A stretch of DNA of 64,000 nucleotides from assembly GCA_026874595.1 (NCBI GenBank), contig CM049309.1, forward strand, positions 46,902,079 to 46,966,078, read 5' to 3'. The stretch is from Sipunculus nudus (lineage: Eukaryota; Annelida; Sipuncula; Golfingiida; Sipunculidae). Under the pieces are notes generated by a model, which did no database searches, had not been told where the DNA came from, and saw only the letters and a list, made by a program, of their open reading frames with translations. A program made the translations under genes and the position numbers. Shown piece by piece: positions 12,401-27,400 of this stretch (position 1 is its first letter; the number at the start of each line of letters is the position of its first letter).

Positions 12401-15400
12401 GTTCATCAAGATCCATAAGCACATCAAAACTGATGACAATCCAACCAGCTGTTCCTGAGGAATCTGGCAATTTGTGTGTATTTTGCATTATTTCTGGGGT
12501 GCTCAAACATGGCCTGTAACTCAGATAATATAGGTCACAGTGACCTCAATTCAGGTTTCTGAGGAGACCTCTGAGGAACTCTCAAGATGTCAAGTATGAA
12601 GATTCTAGGTCAAATGGTTATGATTTGTGCCCTGCTTTGGTATCAAATTTTCAATTATTCTGAGGGGTGCTTATAAGCCCCATAGCTTGGAGAATATGGG
12701 TAAATGAGACCTAATTTCAGGTTTCCAAGAGGACTTTTTATGAACCTCCCTGGTTGTCAAAATAAAAGATTCTAGGTAAAATGGTTATGATTTGTGCCCT
12801 GCTTTAGTATCAAAATTTCAGTTATTCTGAGGGGTATTTATAAGCCCCATAGCATGGAGAATATGGGTAATAGAGACCTAATTTCAAGGTTCCAAGAAGA
12901 CTTTTCAAGGACCTCCCTGGTTGTCAAAAAGGAAGATTCTAGGTCAAATGGTAATGATTTGTGCCCTGCTTTGGTATCATATTTTCAATTATTCTGGGGG
13001 GGGGGGGGGGGGGGGGGGTACTTATAAGCCCCATAGCTTGGAAAATATATGTAACAGAGACCTAATTTCAGGTTTCCAAGAAGACTTTTCATGGACCTCC
13101 CTGGATGTCAAGGAAGATTCTAGGTCCAGTCATAACCATTTGTGCCCTTTAAACAGATTATTGCATCTTTTAAGGTCTCAAAAATAAAGATAAAAAATCG
13201 TAAAAAATTGAAAAAATACAGGTGGCACCACAAGTCTGGAGAAACTGATGAAACACTCCATAACCAATATCCATGCAAAGATTCATGATGATCAATGCAT
13301 TAGTTGTTCAGATACTTGAGCTTTTGTATCAAATTTTCCATTATTCAGGGGGGGGGGGGGGGTTACTTAGAAGCCCCATAGCACAGAGCTTTTGGGTAAC
13401 AAAGACCTTATTTTAGGTTATCGTGGAGACATTTCATGGGCCTACCTGCATGTCAAGATAGAAGATTCTACGTCCAGTAGTAACTTTTTGTGCCCTATTA
13501 ACAGATGGAGGCATCTTTTAAGGGCTCAAAAATATAGACAAGGGACCTATGGGTCACAGCACTCAGCTGTTATATATGATATAAAAATATGATTTAGAAA
13601 TGAGGCACATGCTGGTAATGTGTGGTAATAAATATAAGCTGTATTATGAGTTGTTGTTGTTTAGCTTATGTATGATTTTGATAGTACCTTTAGAGACAGG
13701 GAAGAGGATTGATTTCATTTATTTAATTAACAAATGGAGTACTATTGTCACACAGATTTTGACTTGGCCATATAACTTATAAGCAGAACATATAATATAA
13801 GAGTTTAACTATTTTTTGTTTAAATTACAAATATTGTCCCAAATATAATTTTTATTAAAAATAATAAGAGAATCGTATGATTTTTTAAAATGAAATATAA
13901 CTAAAATGATTATTATAATAATATTAAAGAATATATTCATGAATGCATTCATGAATACATTTTGAAAGTATTTGCACTGGTATTCATATACTTTCATTTT
14001 TATCTGAATTCCGATTCTTTATGCAAGAAATTTTATAATGGAGTACATATTCATATTCGTATTTAAATACAACTGCAAAGTATTCGCACCATGTCTGGTA
14101 TTTATTCAGTTTTCACCAAACAATGATGCTGAGAATCCAGAATATACAAAATTCTCACATTTAAATAGTGATCATAAGTATCTGGTTTTATGGCTTTTAT
14201 TTATATTAAAAAAAAATAAATGTAATATATTCATATTGGACAAATTTCACATCAACGTACACACTAGACACAGTACAAATCTAGATTAATATTATCAACT
14301 GAATCTTTGTCTATCATTAATTTCCTTCATATGATCCCTAATGATTAGTAATGAATAATATGATTTACTTTTTTATCATTAAAATTGAACTGAAAAACAC
14401 CATGGGTGACTGCATGGTGTTATTTGGAATACGTGACATTCTATCCATCGATACAAGATTCTTATATCATCAGTAACTGCAAGTTAATTTCCTGTTATTA
14501 TAAACTAACAAATTCCTTTTCTATTTTTCTTTAATTTGTTATTAAACAAGTGACCCAGGGGTCATGACGCTCAACTGACCAGGAAGACACTGACGAAAGT
14601 AATTTTATCATCTGAATGTCAAATTTGAATGAAATACTTTTTCCAAACTTGACCTTTTGTATAAAATCATCCAATATTCATTGGGATACTATGGAGCTCT
14701 GTAGCATGAAGGATGTGCCCTGTTAACAGATGACCAAATGTTTATTCTGGGGGGTATTTCAAAGCCGCATAGGATGAAGGATATGGGTAACAGAGATGTA
14801 ATTTCAGGTGCACAAGGAGACTTTTCAGGGGCCTCCCAGCATATCAAGAAAGGAGATTTTAGGTCAAGTCATTATAATTTGTGCTCTGTTAACAGATGAC
14901 CAAATCTTTATTCTCGGAGCCATAGCATGAAGGATATGGGTAACAGAGACCTAATTTCAGATTTCCAAAGAGACTTTCCAAAGGCCTCCCTGCATGTCAA
15001 GAAAGAAGATTCTAGGTCCAGTCATTATGATTTGTGCCCTGTTAATATACGACCAAATCTTTATTCTGGGGGGTACTTCAGAGCCCCATAGCTCACAGAA
15101 TATGGGTAACAGGGACCTTATTTCAGGTTTCCATGTAGACCTTTTATGGGCTCCCTGGAGGTGAGGACAGAAGATTCTAGGTCCAGTCATTATGATTTGT
15201 GCCCTGTTTACAGATGACCAAATGTTTAAAGATCACAAAAGTAGAGAAAAAAATCGTAAAAAAATAAAAAAAATATAGCTGGCGCCACCAATCTCCAGAA
15301 ATTGATGAAACACTCCATGATCAATATCCATGCAAAGAATCATGGTGATTAATGCATTAGTTGTTCAGATACTTGAGCTTTTGTATTAAATTTTGCATTA

Positions 15401-18400
15401 TTCTTGGGGGTACTTCAGAACCCCATAGCTCGAAGAATATAGGTCACAATGACCTAATTTCAGGTTTACAAGGAGAATTTCCATAGACCTCCCAGGATGT
15501 CAAGTAAGAAGATTCCAGTTCTAGCGGTTACGATTTGTGCCCTGTTAACAGACAGACGCCTGGATGGCTGGACAGACGACGGACAAAAGGTGATCCCTAT
15601 AGCTCAGATGACTTTCAGTCAGCTGAGCTAAAAATTGAAAAAATACAGGTGGCGCCACCAGAATGCAGAAACTGATGAAACATTTCATGATCAATATCCA
15701 TGCAAAGAATCATGGTGATCAATATAATAATTGTTCAGATACTTGAGCTTTTGTATCAAATTTTCCATTATTCTGGGGGGTACCTTGGAGCCCCATATCT
15801 CAGAGGTTATGGGTAACAGAGACCTAATTTCAAGTTTTTAAGGAGACTTTTCATGGGCCTCTCAGCATGTCAAGAGAGAAGATTCTAGGTCCAGTTGTTA
15901 CAATTTGTGCCATGTTAACAGATGACCGCATCTTATGAGATCTCAAAAATAGAGAAAAAAATTCGTAAAAATAAAAAAAATACAGGTGGCGCCACCATAC
16001 TGCAGAAAATGATGACACATTCCATGATCAATATCCATGCAAAGAATCATGGTGATCACTGCAATAGTTGTTTAGATACTTGAGCTTTTGTATCAAATTT
16101 TCCATTATTCTGGGGGGTACTTCGGAGCCCCATAGCTCAAAGGTTATGGGTAACAGAGACCTAATTTCAGGTTTCCAAAGAGACTTTTTATGGGCCTCCC
16201 TGCATGTCAAGAGAGAAGATTCTAGGTGAAGTCGTTCCGATTTGTGCCCTGTTAACAGATGGCCGCATCTTAAGAGGTCTCAAAAATAGAGAAAAATATT
16301 GGTAAAAATAAAAAAAATACAGTTGGCGCCACCAGTCTGCAGAAACTGATGAAACACTCCATGATCAATATCCATGCAAAAAATCATGATGATCAATGCA
16401 TTAGTTGTTCAGATACTTGAGCTTTTGTATCAAATTTTCCATTATTCTGGGGGGTACTTCGGAACCCCATAGCTCGAAGAATATAGGTCACAGTGACCTA
16501 ATTTAAGGTTTACAAGGAGAATTTCCATAGACCTCCCAGGATGTCAAGTAGGAAGATTCCAGTTCTAGCGGTTACGATTTGTGCCCTGTTAACGGACAGA
16601 CGCCCGGACGGCTGGACGGATGACGGACAAAAGGTGATACCTATAGCTCAAATGACTTACAGTCAGCTGAGCTAAAAACCAATAAAAATTTATTAATTTA
16701 TTGTTTATTGTTATGTTGTTGGTTAAAACTACTAGATTAGTTGGGTTGGACACCTGGATCAACTGTGGCTGGCCATAAGCTGCCTGGCTGCCCCAGTGAA
16801 AGCCTCGCCTCAAGCATGCATAATTTGCTGAAAGTTCAACAAGGTCAACATTCAGGTGACTCAAGAGGGGCTGGAGAGAGCCAAGGTCTGACATGGTCTC
16901 ATAAAAACATTAATAAAAGCTACAAATTTTGGCCAATTTCTTTCAGCTTTCTAAACTAAAAAGCTGAAATCCTTATGTGTGCATGATATGAAAATTATAT
17001 CAACAGTGCTCACAGGAAACAAATGTGCCATGGTCAAAGTTGGGCAAAATTTAAGGTACTAATTTTATATTTATACTAATAACTTATAAAATTTGAAAAA
17101 TTCAGAACTAATTTTGGGTATTCAATTGAATCTTGATTAAATAATGTTACATCCCTGACAAAAAATCTCTAGCTTCAGCAATCCCCGTGTTAAGGGAGTG
17201 AATTTCTTGATTTTTTTTACAAAATGCTTTATGTTTGGGCCCATAACTTAAAACAATTATGCAATACTGACATCATTTGGCATGTCCATAGAGAATGTAA
17301 AGAAAAATATGTATATTATATATGATTAAAGTCAGATCAGTGGTTTTGATATTAGGCAGTCTTGAAGTGTAACAATGGGTTTTTAATGGAAAAAATGAAG
17401 GTATAAAGTCCTAGTGACCAAATTCTTGGCATGGTATGGGATTTTGGAGACATCTAATTGTATGCCAAATTTTAGGAACTAAGAGCAGAAGCTGGGGAGC
17501 AGAGCTCTTGTAAACTGCATAACACTAGCTTTACAATATGTAAACAATATGTTACATGGTGCTTGAAAACTTGAATAAAATCTACAGTTTTTGATCAACT
17601 GGTTTCAAATGTTTGGTGTTAATAGACAAAATGCTAACAAAAACATGCTGTGAAAATTAAATCCACAGTACTTACAGGAAAAAAACATGCCATGGTCAAA
17701 GTTGGGCAAAATTTAAGGTACCAATTTTTTATTTTTGTTAATATTTTAAAAAATGTAAAAGATTTTGATCTAATTTTGGGTGTACAAGTTAATTTTTATT
17801 AATTAATGTTATATTACTGGAAAAAAAAGTCCATAGCTTTAACATGTTTTGTGTTAAGTGATCAAATATCTTTCCTGATTTTTTACAAAATGCATTATGT
17901 TTGGGCACATAACTTTTTTAAATTGTATAATACAGACATAATTTCTGGCATGTACATAGGAACTATATAGAGAAATATTTATGGTAAATAGGAGGAAAAA
18001 CAGATGAGTGGTTTTGATATTAGTCAGTCCTGAAGTGTGAAAATAGGTTTTTAATAAAAATTGAGGTTTTTCCTTAATTTCTCAAAGGAACAAAGTCGCA
18101 AAGACCCAGTTTTTTGCTTGGTGGGAGATCTTGGGGACATCTAACATAATATGCTGAATCTTGGATTCCTAGGTCTTACAGTTTCAAAACGTGCCACATC
18201 TACGGACAGACGGACGGACAGACGGACAACGGACAATGGATCAGGACTATAGCTCAGATGACTTATAGTCAGCTGAGCTAAAAAACCATAAAAAATCGAA
18301 AAATACAGGTGGCGCCACCAGACTGCAGAAACTGATGAAACATTCCAAGATCAATAACCATGCAAAAAATCATGGTGATCAATGCATTAGTTGTTCAGAT

Positions 18401-21400
18401 ACTGGAGTTTGTATCAAAATTTCCATTATTCTGGGTGTTCTTTGAAGCCCCATAGCTAAAAGGATTAGGATAACAGAGACCTAATTTTAGGTTTCCAAGA
18501 CGACATTTCATGGGCCTCCCTGCATGTCAAGAAAGAAGATTCTAGGTTCAGTCGTTACAATTTGTGCCATGTTAACAGATGACCACATGTTTTAAGGTCT
18601 CAAAAATAGAGAAAAAAAATCGTAAAAAAATACAAGTAGCGCCACAAGTCTGCAGAAACTGATGAAACACTCCATGATCTATATCCATATATAGAATCAT
18701 TGGGATCAATGCATTAGTTGTTCAGATACTTGAGTTTTTGTATCAAATTTTCCATTATTCTGGGGGGTACTTCAGAGCCCAATAGCTCAAAGAATATGGG
18801 TAACAGAGACCTAATTCCAGACTTCCAAGGAGACTTTTCATGGGCCTCCCTGCATGTCAAGATAAAGATTCTTGGTCCAGTCATTACGATTTGAGCCATG
18901 TTAACAGATGACCGCATCTTTTAAGGTCTCAAAAATAGAGAAAAAAAAAAGTTAAAAATTGAAAAATACAGGTGGCGCCACCAGACTGCAGAAACTGATG
19001 AAACATTACATGATCAATAACCATGCAAAAAATCATGGTGATCTATGCTTTAGTTGTTCAGATACTTGTGTCAAATTTTCCATTATTCTGGGGGGTACTT
19101 CAGAGCCCCATAGATTGAAGAATATGGGTAACAGAGAACTAATTCTAGGTTTCCAAGGAGATTTTTCATAGACCTCTCTGGATGTAAAGTTAGAAGATTT
19201 CAGGTCTAGCGGTTACGATTTGTGCCCTGTTGACAGACAGACCACCAGACGGCCGGACAACCGGACGGACGACGGACAAAGAGTGATTGCTAAAGCTCAG
19301 ATGATTTACAGTCAGCTGAGCTAAAAACGTGCCATTGCCAAAGTTGGACAAAATTTAAGGTATTGATTTTTTATTTATGCTAATAAATTGAAAAATTTTG
19401 CAAAATTCAGATCGAATTTTAAGTAAATAATTGAATCTTGATTAATAATGTTATATTCCTAAAAAAAGTCTCCAGCTTCAGCAATTCTCATGTTAGGTGA
19501 GTAAATATATTTCCTGATTTTTTTAAAATTGCATTATATTTAGGCCCATAACTTCAAAATAACACCCAATACTGACCTAATTTTTGGTATATTCATAGAA
19601 AATGTATGGAAGAATATGAACACAAAATATAATCAAAAACAGATCAGTGGTTTTGATATTAGGCAGCCTTGAAGTGTAACAATGGCTTTTTATGGAAAAC
19701 GGAGGTTTTTCCTTAATATCTCGAAGGAAAGAAGTCCTCATGACCCAATTTTTGGTATGGTAGGAGATTCTTGGGACATCTAATGGTATGCAAAATTTTG
19801 GATTCCTAGGTCTAACGGTTTTAAAAAGTGCCCTGTTAACAGACGGACGGACAGACGACAGACAAAGGACCACGACTATAGCTCAGATGACTTATAGTTA
19901 TTTTAAAGGTCTTGATGATAAATGAAACTTTAACCATACAAACAAGATAACTTCTTGACCATCGGAAAACCAGATAACCAGATAAAACAGCACTGCTGTG
20001 GATTCAAATAGCAGCTGCAGAAGCCTGGTTAACAACTATGATATGTATGAAACAATGGGGAGTCTCAATATAACAAATCCTTATTATTACCTCTCCTTTC
20101 TCTGGCTTCCAAAATTTCCTGTGTCAACTTCTCAAACTCTGGGTCCATTTCAGCAGTGAAAATGGAATGAGCGGTATCTCGCAGTGCACAAGCACGATGA
20201 CGTATTGTTCGATCTGTAAAAATCAGATGCAGATGGTTTACAGTTTTTTTTCCCACAGAACTGAGACTGGCTATTATATTAAGAAATATTTTGTGTTAAA
20301 AATCATAAACAGATCCAGACTGTCATGCAGGAAATTTAAGGTAAGGATCTGAATGAATGAAAAGATGACAATGTTCAATGTGGTATATAGTTTGAAATAT
20401 GCACTTTGAGTGATGACAGCAAAACTAGGTCCTACAGATATAAACATGAGCTTTTCTGATATGCTGTCTGTGTACACCTGTCACAGGGTAAAAACAAACA
20501 CAGCAGATCTCTTTGATAAAATCCTGCACAGCTCGCCCTAGTCCAGTGTTCTGTTAGCTTTATCAATAAAGCAAGCTTCACTGGCAAGATCAGTTGAAAT
20601 CATTTTATGTGCACTGCCACATTCACCCCCTCCCCAGAATGTAGCCTACCCAAGGGGTCACCTCTGTGCTTGGGTGGAAAAATACCACAACCACCCCTTG
20701 GCTCCATTTATCAGGGTGTAAACAAACTGTCCATCCCTGGGATTAAACCCATATGGCTCGCACACAAGTGCAGCATTTACAGGCTTCATCAATAAAGCAA
20801 GCTTCATTTGCAAGACCATTTGGAATGCTTTTGTGCATAGCTACACACAGTATACCACTTACCTGATGGGTCCCTGTCGGGATTGTACTCGAGTGCATTG
20901 CTGCAGATCAGATCTATGTCAGTGAGAAACTGTTTGGGAGTCATGTACTTGTGGAGATCAATCCTGGACATCATTGTAGACAGATCCATGGGGTTCTTTA
21001 TGATATCATAGTAATCAGGCACCTGAAAAGGGAGAGCAATATGTTAACATCAGGCTGGAACCTACAACGAGATAGCCATACACTTCACCAGACATCTAAG
21101 GTGTCGTATATTTTTGTTTCATTGAGCTTCCCAACTAAAACACATCTGGCAATTATTGTTACACTTGTGCATATATTAGTGCAAGCTTCCTAAAACTCAA
21201 TGACTTTGTTTTTGCAGCGCAGAAACAAATATATGTCTCCCCCATATGGACCATCCCAAAACTTTAGGGTTAAATATGCACCACCTCAAAACAATAATTC
21301 TAGATTTCAGGATATTTTACCTTGAAGGTCAAAGTCAAGGTCACCATTTTTAGAACTCCGATGACATTATGGCAGAAAGAACTGGTGTGTCAAATATAAG

Positions 21401-24400
21401 GACATAATGTGAAAAACTTCAAAAGTAATGGGGTTCACAAAAATTTCACATTTCGGCAGATTTGACCTTGAAGATGAAGGTCAAGGTCACCTGGTTCTGA
21501 ACTCATCCAAGATTTAGGTAGGAACAATGAGTGTTTAAAATTTTGGAGGAAAACATGCAGCCCTTCAAAAGTTATCCCGTCCACAAGACAACTATAATTC
21601 GGCTGATTTGACCTTGAAGATCCTGGTCAGGGTCACCTGGTTTCAAACTCCTCCAAAAACTCGGTAGGAAAAATTGGTGTACGAAATCTGAGGACAAATG
21701 ATAAATATTTTAAAAAGTTATGAGGTCATAATAATTTCAGATCTCTGCAGATTTGACCTTGAAGATGAAGGTCAAGGTCACTGGGTTTTGAACTCGTCCA
21801 AGATTTTGGGATGAACAATGAGTGTTTTAAATTTTTGAGGATAAGGTAGGTAGCCCTTCAAAAGTTATTATGTTCACAAGATATCCTACAGACAATGGCA
21901 CTGAAAACAACGTCTCCCCTGGAGGGGTCCAGGGGAGACATAATTACTTTATTAGTTCATCATATTATCAGTTATCAGATAGACAAACTGCAAGAAAATG
22001 ATATCTCAGAATGTAAAAGTCAAAGTTTTTAAAATTCTTAAAAAAAAAAAAACAGAATAAACCAATGTGACCAAAACTAAGTCTGGTGTGAAATCCACAA
22101 GATACACCTGCTACTTTTGATAGACATCGATTCAAGAAATAGTCTAAGTGAAATCACATCACATATGTTTAATTTAAAATGTCAAAGAAATCCTAAAAAT
22201 CCAGCAACTGTAACTGACACCACATACATAAATGACATACACATACATGAATTGACCTGAAGATGGAGCTGATCACAATATCCCCTGCTCAAATGATGCT
22301 GGGTATAAAATAGCAGAATCAATGGCAGTGGAATACTCATATTAGTCACCATGAATAAAGACCAACAGTGTCAACCAGTGCCAAACATAATTTTTAGGTA
22401 TAATCAGCGACTTTACCTCCTCTTCATCCACAGGTTTCCAAAATATGGTAAACTTGCGATCCCTCCCTAACTTGTTGAGAACATCCCTGAGGAAGATGCG
22501 TAGCTCCCTGAGTGTGGCCTCTTCTTGCTCGTATAATTTACTTTTTTCCCTTTCAGTTAAAGCTCTAGGTGGTACTGGCGCTGCCAGAGGCAAATTCTCT
22601 AAGATGCGCTGAGCTGTTAATAATACAAAAAAAATATGTCAAAGGTTATACAAATTTCACCCAGCCATGTCCTGATACACAACACCTATGCCAATAATAT
22701 TGACATCAGACCTCTGACCTTCCCTATTACAGTCAGTCCCGTTTGATCAAATATCGTATTTGTCAATCGATTTAATTCATTGAAGTGGGCTATTCAAATA
22801 AACGGGGTGTTAATCTTCAAGGTTGAAGCCGTCACAAAAAATACTATAAATTGCTACCAGATGGCCTGCGTGTGTTTCTCGTATTTTTCAGAGGGTTCTG
22901 AATTAACTGTTTTGAAATTTTTCATTAAATGATGTTTCAATTCATTAGTTTATATATTTTATTTTATTTTCTACACCTTCTTCGGTACTGTATATTCACC
23001 TGTTTACATTTATTATTGATAAAAAACGATCTAACTGTCAATGGCTGACAGCTTACCGATCACGTGAACATATCAGATGTTGTCCAAGGTTTAATACGAT
23101 TCCTCAAGGATTTTGATTTATCATAAAACATTTTATTTGTTTCAACTCAAGAAATAGAGAATTACAGTGCATTCACCTGTTCGAGTGTGTCATCTATAAA
23201 AAGCGATGCTGCAAAATGGCTGACAGCTTAACGATCATGTGATTGTGTCAAAGGTCACAATGTTAAGTAAGATTCCTAAAAGATTTTGTATTTTGTTAAC
23301 ATTTTTTTGTCTTCCTTTTTTAACTTAAAAAAATTCTGCACATTTACCTGTTCGTGTGTGGTCTTAAAAAAAGTTCCTGGAAAACGTCATCCTTCCGCCA
23401 GAGATCATTTCTACTCAAAACCATTGTGAGTACGATCCTACACGTGAGTACGTGGCTGGCTGCATACCGATCACGTGAATTTGTCAAAGGTCAACAAGGT
23501 GAGTGGCCACATAAGGCCAGCAAAATACAGATTTATACTTTGAATTAACTATAAAAAAATTAAATCAAGGATGTTATCAAGGACGAAAACCATTTGAGCC
23601 GGTGGCTCGAGTCATATCAAAGGCTAATTAGAAGAAAGAGTGGTCAGTGGTCCATGAGGTAACCTGTCAAACTTGTCGGGCGAGCATATCAAAGGCTTAT
23701 TAGCGCACCGGACGGTCAGTAGTCCGTGAGACCGTTGTCGCACATGAATATCTGGGATTGTCGTGCATGATTGACGGATTTTACTATACAATTACCCGAT
23801 ATATACATTTATCAGATATTCATTTAAACGGAGAATTTTATTGAGAAGACACAGGAAAAGGTTTTGGTTTTCATTATTTCATACAATTAAACGGGATATA
23901 CAATCATACGATATACAATTAAGCAGGACCGACTGTATTCTTTTTGATGCAATATCTTTATCAAATAAAACATCAGGGATCTCCACACTGATTTTTACTG
24001 GTCTAATCTTTGTTAAGTCTTCTAAAGTAATCCTAGGATTTTATGATGATCAAAAAATGAGTCAAATCAACCACAGTTTACATTTGTTGACAAATCATGT
24101 GTGACAGGCATTCATACCTTTTGTCATATACAGCCATCTGTAACTCTGGCAGACAAGATCCTTTGTTTACATGGGTTCTTATCCTACTGTCAGCATGGCA
24201 GATTTACTGTTTTAATTTCCACAATGGCAAGGCATTAAGCGTCACATCATTAAACCAATTACACCCTACATTTTCAGGAAGTCTTCAAATTAATTTTATT
24301 TCTCACTGGTGAACAGATCAGTCATTTTACTTGTAAACCATTCTGGTGGCATGAAACTATCCTGGTGTCAAGTCTAACAACAGCGATATAAAAGCATAGC

Positions 24401-27400
24401 AAAACTACAAAATGTGAAAATAAAAACATTTTAACTGGTCTTCCAAAGGGTTAAAACCAAAATATTCCAATCAAAGGTTAGATGGAGTGTCACGAAAAGG
24501 GTAAACAAAGTTAATCACTTGGTTAAAATGAAAGATTAACTAATACACAAGTCAGTTTGAAATACAATGAAAGTTAAGCAAACCATACTCACATCTCTTT
24601 TTACGCTTCATGCCTTCAACAGTACCATGTTTATGTCTAATTAAAATCTTGAACTATCTGATTCAATTTAATAATTTTTTTAATTAAAATTTTCATCCTG
24701 AGAAGTAAAGCTGATTCTAATTAGGTCCATACTATATTCATATTATAATGTTTAATAGACTGTTAACTAAATTTGCATGCAGTTTTCAACAGAAATCCCA
24801 GTTTCTCTTACAACAGTGTGCCACAGAAGACTACTACCGTCTGTTCCACCAATTCTGTCCACCTTTTTCTTCTTGATTACCTTTTGGCAAGTCAAAGAAT
24901 GCCAAAATTTTTTGCCTCTAGGGAAGAAAGAAGAAAATGCATAATGATCTATTTTTGAAATAATAGCCGACCTCAACTTATTTTCCTGTAAATAATTTAA
25001 AACTATTTTATAATAAAAAAAAATATATTCTGTAGCACCATCTTACCACACCTATAAAACGAACAGGACAGGGAACAGTGATGGCTTCATTATAGATATT
25101 ATGCACACGAGGCAACCATATTCACTGGAATGTGCCTTACCTGGAGATATTCGCAAAAATCAGGTGGACAGGAGTGGTGGAACAGACAATAAGTACAAAT
25201 GAATTCCCTACTTATCACTTAGCTCAACCAAACTGAGGTTAAGAAAGCTTCAATATACTTAAGTTCAGCAAATATTCATTTACAACAAACAAAACTGAAG
25301 TATTCCACAGGGATAGGCTTTGCAAACATTAATTTGGTATTACCCAATGGGTTAGAAAATTCAGCTTCAACCTTAGCTACCGTAAAATCTGTGAAATTTC
25401 GAACAGAAAAAAATAATTAAATTTGTGGAAGTCCGAAATTTAACAGTCGATTTCAGCAGTTTCAAAATTATGGTCTTGACAAGTTAAGATGCCCTGTCGG
25501 CAGTGGGCGATTATAGGAGCCTCAAGTATTCACTCGCCGATTTTGCATTCATCCGTGTGAACCATTAGGTTTCATGAATAAAAACATTATTTTCTATACT
25601 TGTGTTCTGTATTTTATATTAAATCAGTTTGGAAAAGGAATCTGAAAAGTATATCTGAAGGATTTAATCCTGTCATGAAGCTCGACACCCGTACATGCTT
25701 GTATGACATCCGGGGCTTCGCCCGGAGAGAACGTTTTTTTCAGGTGGCTTACGCATGGAAATCCTCACTAATGGTGCACAAAAAGCTAAAGGTCTTTAGA
25801 TCACTTGAAGAGTTAATCGATCCTGATTATCCAATATCAAATATCCAACCTCCGTTAAACTTCATGAACGTCTGCCAGTGCTTTGATGTACTGTTTGATC
25901 TCGTGTGACTTGTTTGTTGGGCGATACGAAGCCCGGGTACTCGAAAATGAGTCGTTCTGGTGTGACATTCAAGATATTTATTATAAATGTTTTCATGGAA
26001 ATTAGCATTAATTTTCAAACTGATTAACATTGGCAATACATACACCGGAACGCCGAGCTTGCTTGAAAGAGACCAATTTGAACCTGGCTTACACACGGAA
26101 ATCCCCCTTTACGGTGCACGTTAAGCTAGTGGTCTTGAGATCATTTACGGAGTTAATCCTGATTATCCAATTTCCAACCTCTGTCAAACTTCATGGACCT
26201 CTGTCAGTTATTCACGGCGTGTCGCTCGCATCCCATACAATTAAGCAACTCACATTCAAGATATTTTAAGTTTTTTTATTGTCGCTGAAACAAAAATCTT
26301 AGTTTTCAGTAAAATTACATTCTATATGATGTAGATATAATTCATATTAATTATCAATAGCATGGCAATCACATTGATCGGACCGGTAGGCTTGTTCAAA
26401 ACTAGATAACAGGGTGAGGTTACGTCAGTGTTACATTCACGGCAGTCCTGCTAACGTCAAATGTGGCGTAACAGACCTTCGGCAGTTCGAAATTTAACAT
26501 GTCATTTTAATAATTATGGTTACTGAAGAAAGACCGTGTACGAAATTCATCGAGGTACGAAATTTCACAGATTTTACGGTACTTTCCATTAGGTCAAGAG
26601 AACTGAAATATCACAATCAAACAAGCATGTGTGTGCATTCTGTATCAAAATTGTTACAACTATTCTGAGATCATCTGTGTTCACTGTCAGACCAGAAAAA
26701 AAAAGACTCCCCCTGGCCGCATAAAAAAAATGTTATTTTGATCTTGTGGGAATTTAAGATTTTGAGCTCCGGCCACTCTTGACTTTTTTTCCAGGAAAAT
26801 AAAATAATTAAATTTTGATAAAATTTGGTGATGATATGGTGTGCTTTTGCCTGTTTAGCAAAACAACTATATATTTATATTCTCATGTTGTCAACCAAAC
26901 CTTTTTTGGCCTTCTTGGTTCCAGTGACATCTTGTACATGAATTTTCTAATGTAAAAAGTTGTGAACCAGCACTCTACTGACTGCAGATCTGACTGACAG
27001 TTAACATTTGTTCAAGCTTGTTGCCTAATTGACTGACCTGCCTGTTTCCTGGATGCAGGAGCTTTTGTTGCTTGGTTCATTAGTAAGTCCCTGAAGCATT
27101 CCCGGCGCTCCTCCTCTGTGGGATTCCTCATTACCATTACTTCACCAGAACCAGGGTCAAACAGACTGCACAGCTGAAGTAATGATATTACTAAATTATC
27201 ATCTTCTATATTTATGGATTTTAGTGATGGGAATATAATAAAACAGGAAATTATTACATTCATTACTAGTATAAGATAAATTACTTGAATAATATGCTTG
27301 GTATGGACTTTCACAAGGGGATATAGTAAAGCCTCCTATCAAGACCATTTAATTTTTTTATTTTCATGTCATAAGGTCAAAGGTCAATGTCACATGACTG

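Larger units (their letters stand above)
13539..18284 (-). mobile_element. Family 4b element copy A, third level of the nest (interrupted)
   Basis: It matches copy B (33557-35594) over its length: head CAAGGGACCTATGGGTCA, 'gaggcacatgctggt', 'ggacacctggatcaactgtgg', and tail GACGGACAACGGACAATGG..CAGCTGAGCTAAAAA. Relative to B it has 565 extra bases at 13717-14281 and a family 4 insertion at 14548-16678. Confidence 0.75.
12286..19327 (-). mobile_element. Family 4 element, second level of the nest (interrupted)
   Basis: It starts CAAGTGACCCATGGGTCATG with the 14-bp perfect palindrome TGACCCATGGGTCA at 12290-12303 and GCTCAGCTGAC. It ends with GCTCAGATGA..GTCAGCTGAGCTAAAAA. Units of about 167 bp and 350 bp contain GATTCTAGGTC, TTTGTGCCCTG and CAGGTGGCGCCACCAG. 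It is interrupted by 13539-18284. Poly-G runs are at 12996-13018 and 13348-13362. Confidence 0.65.
11990..19900 (-). mobile_element. Outermost family 4b element of a four-level nest (interrupted)
   Basis: 12000-12285 matches the middle of the 4b element (compare 34860-35000: 'ttgaataaaagctac', 'gctgtgaaaatcaaatc'). 19328-19900 resumes it ('gtgccattgccaaagttgg...') and ends in a truncated CTATAGCTCAGATGACTTATAG. Everything between, 12286-19327, is a later insertion. The left terminus is not clear. Confidence 0.6.

Noticed and set aside
25600-26269. Possible transposase fragments in the TA-flanked element
   Set aside because: The two frames are halves of an internal duplication and show no catalytic or DNA-binding motif.
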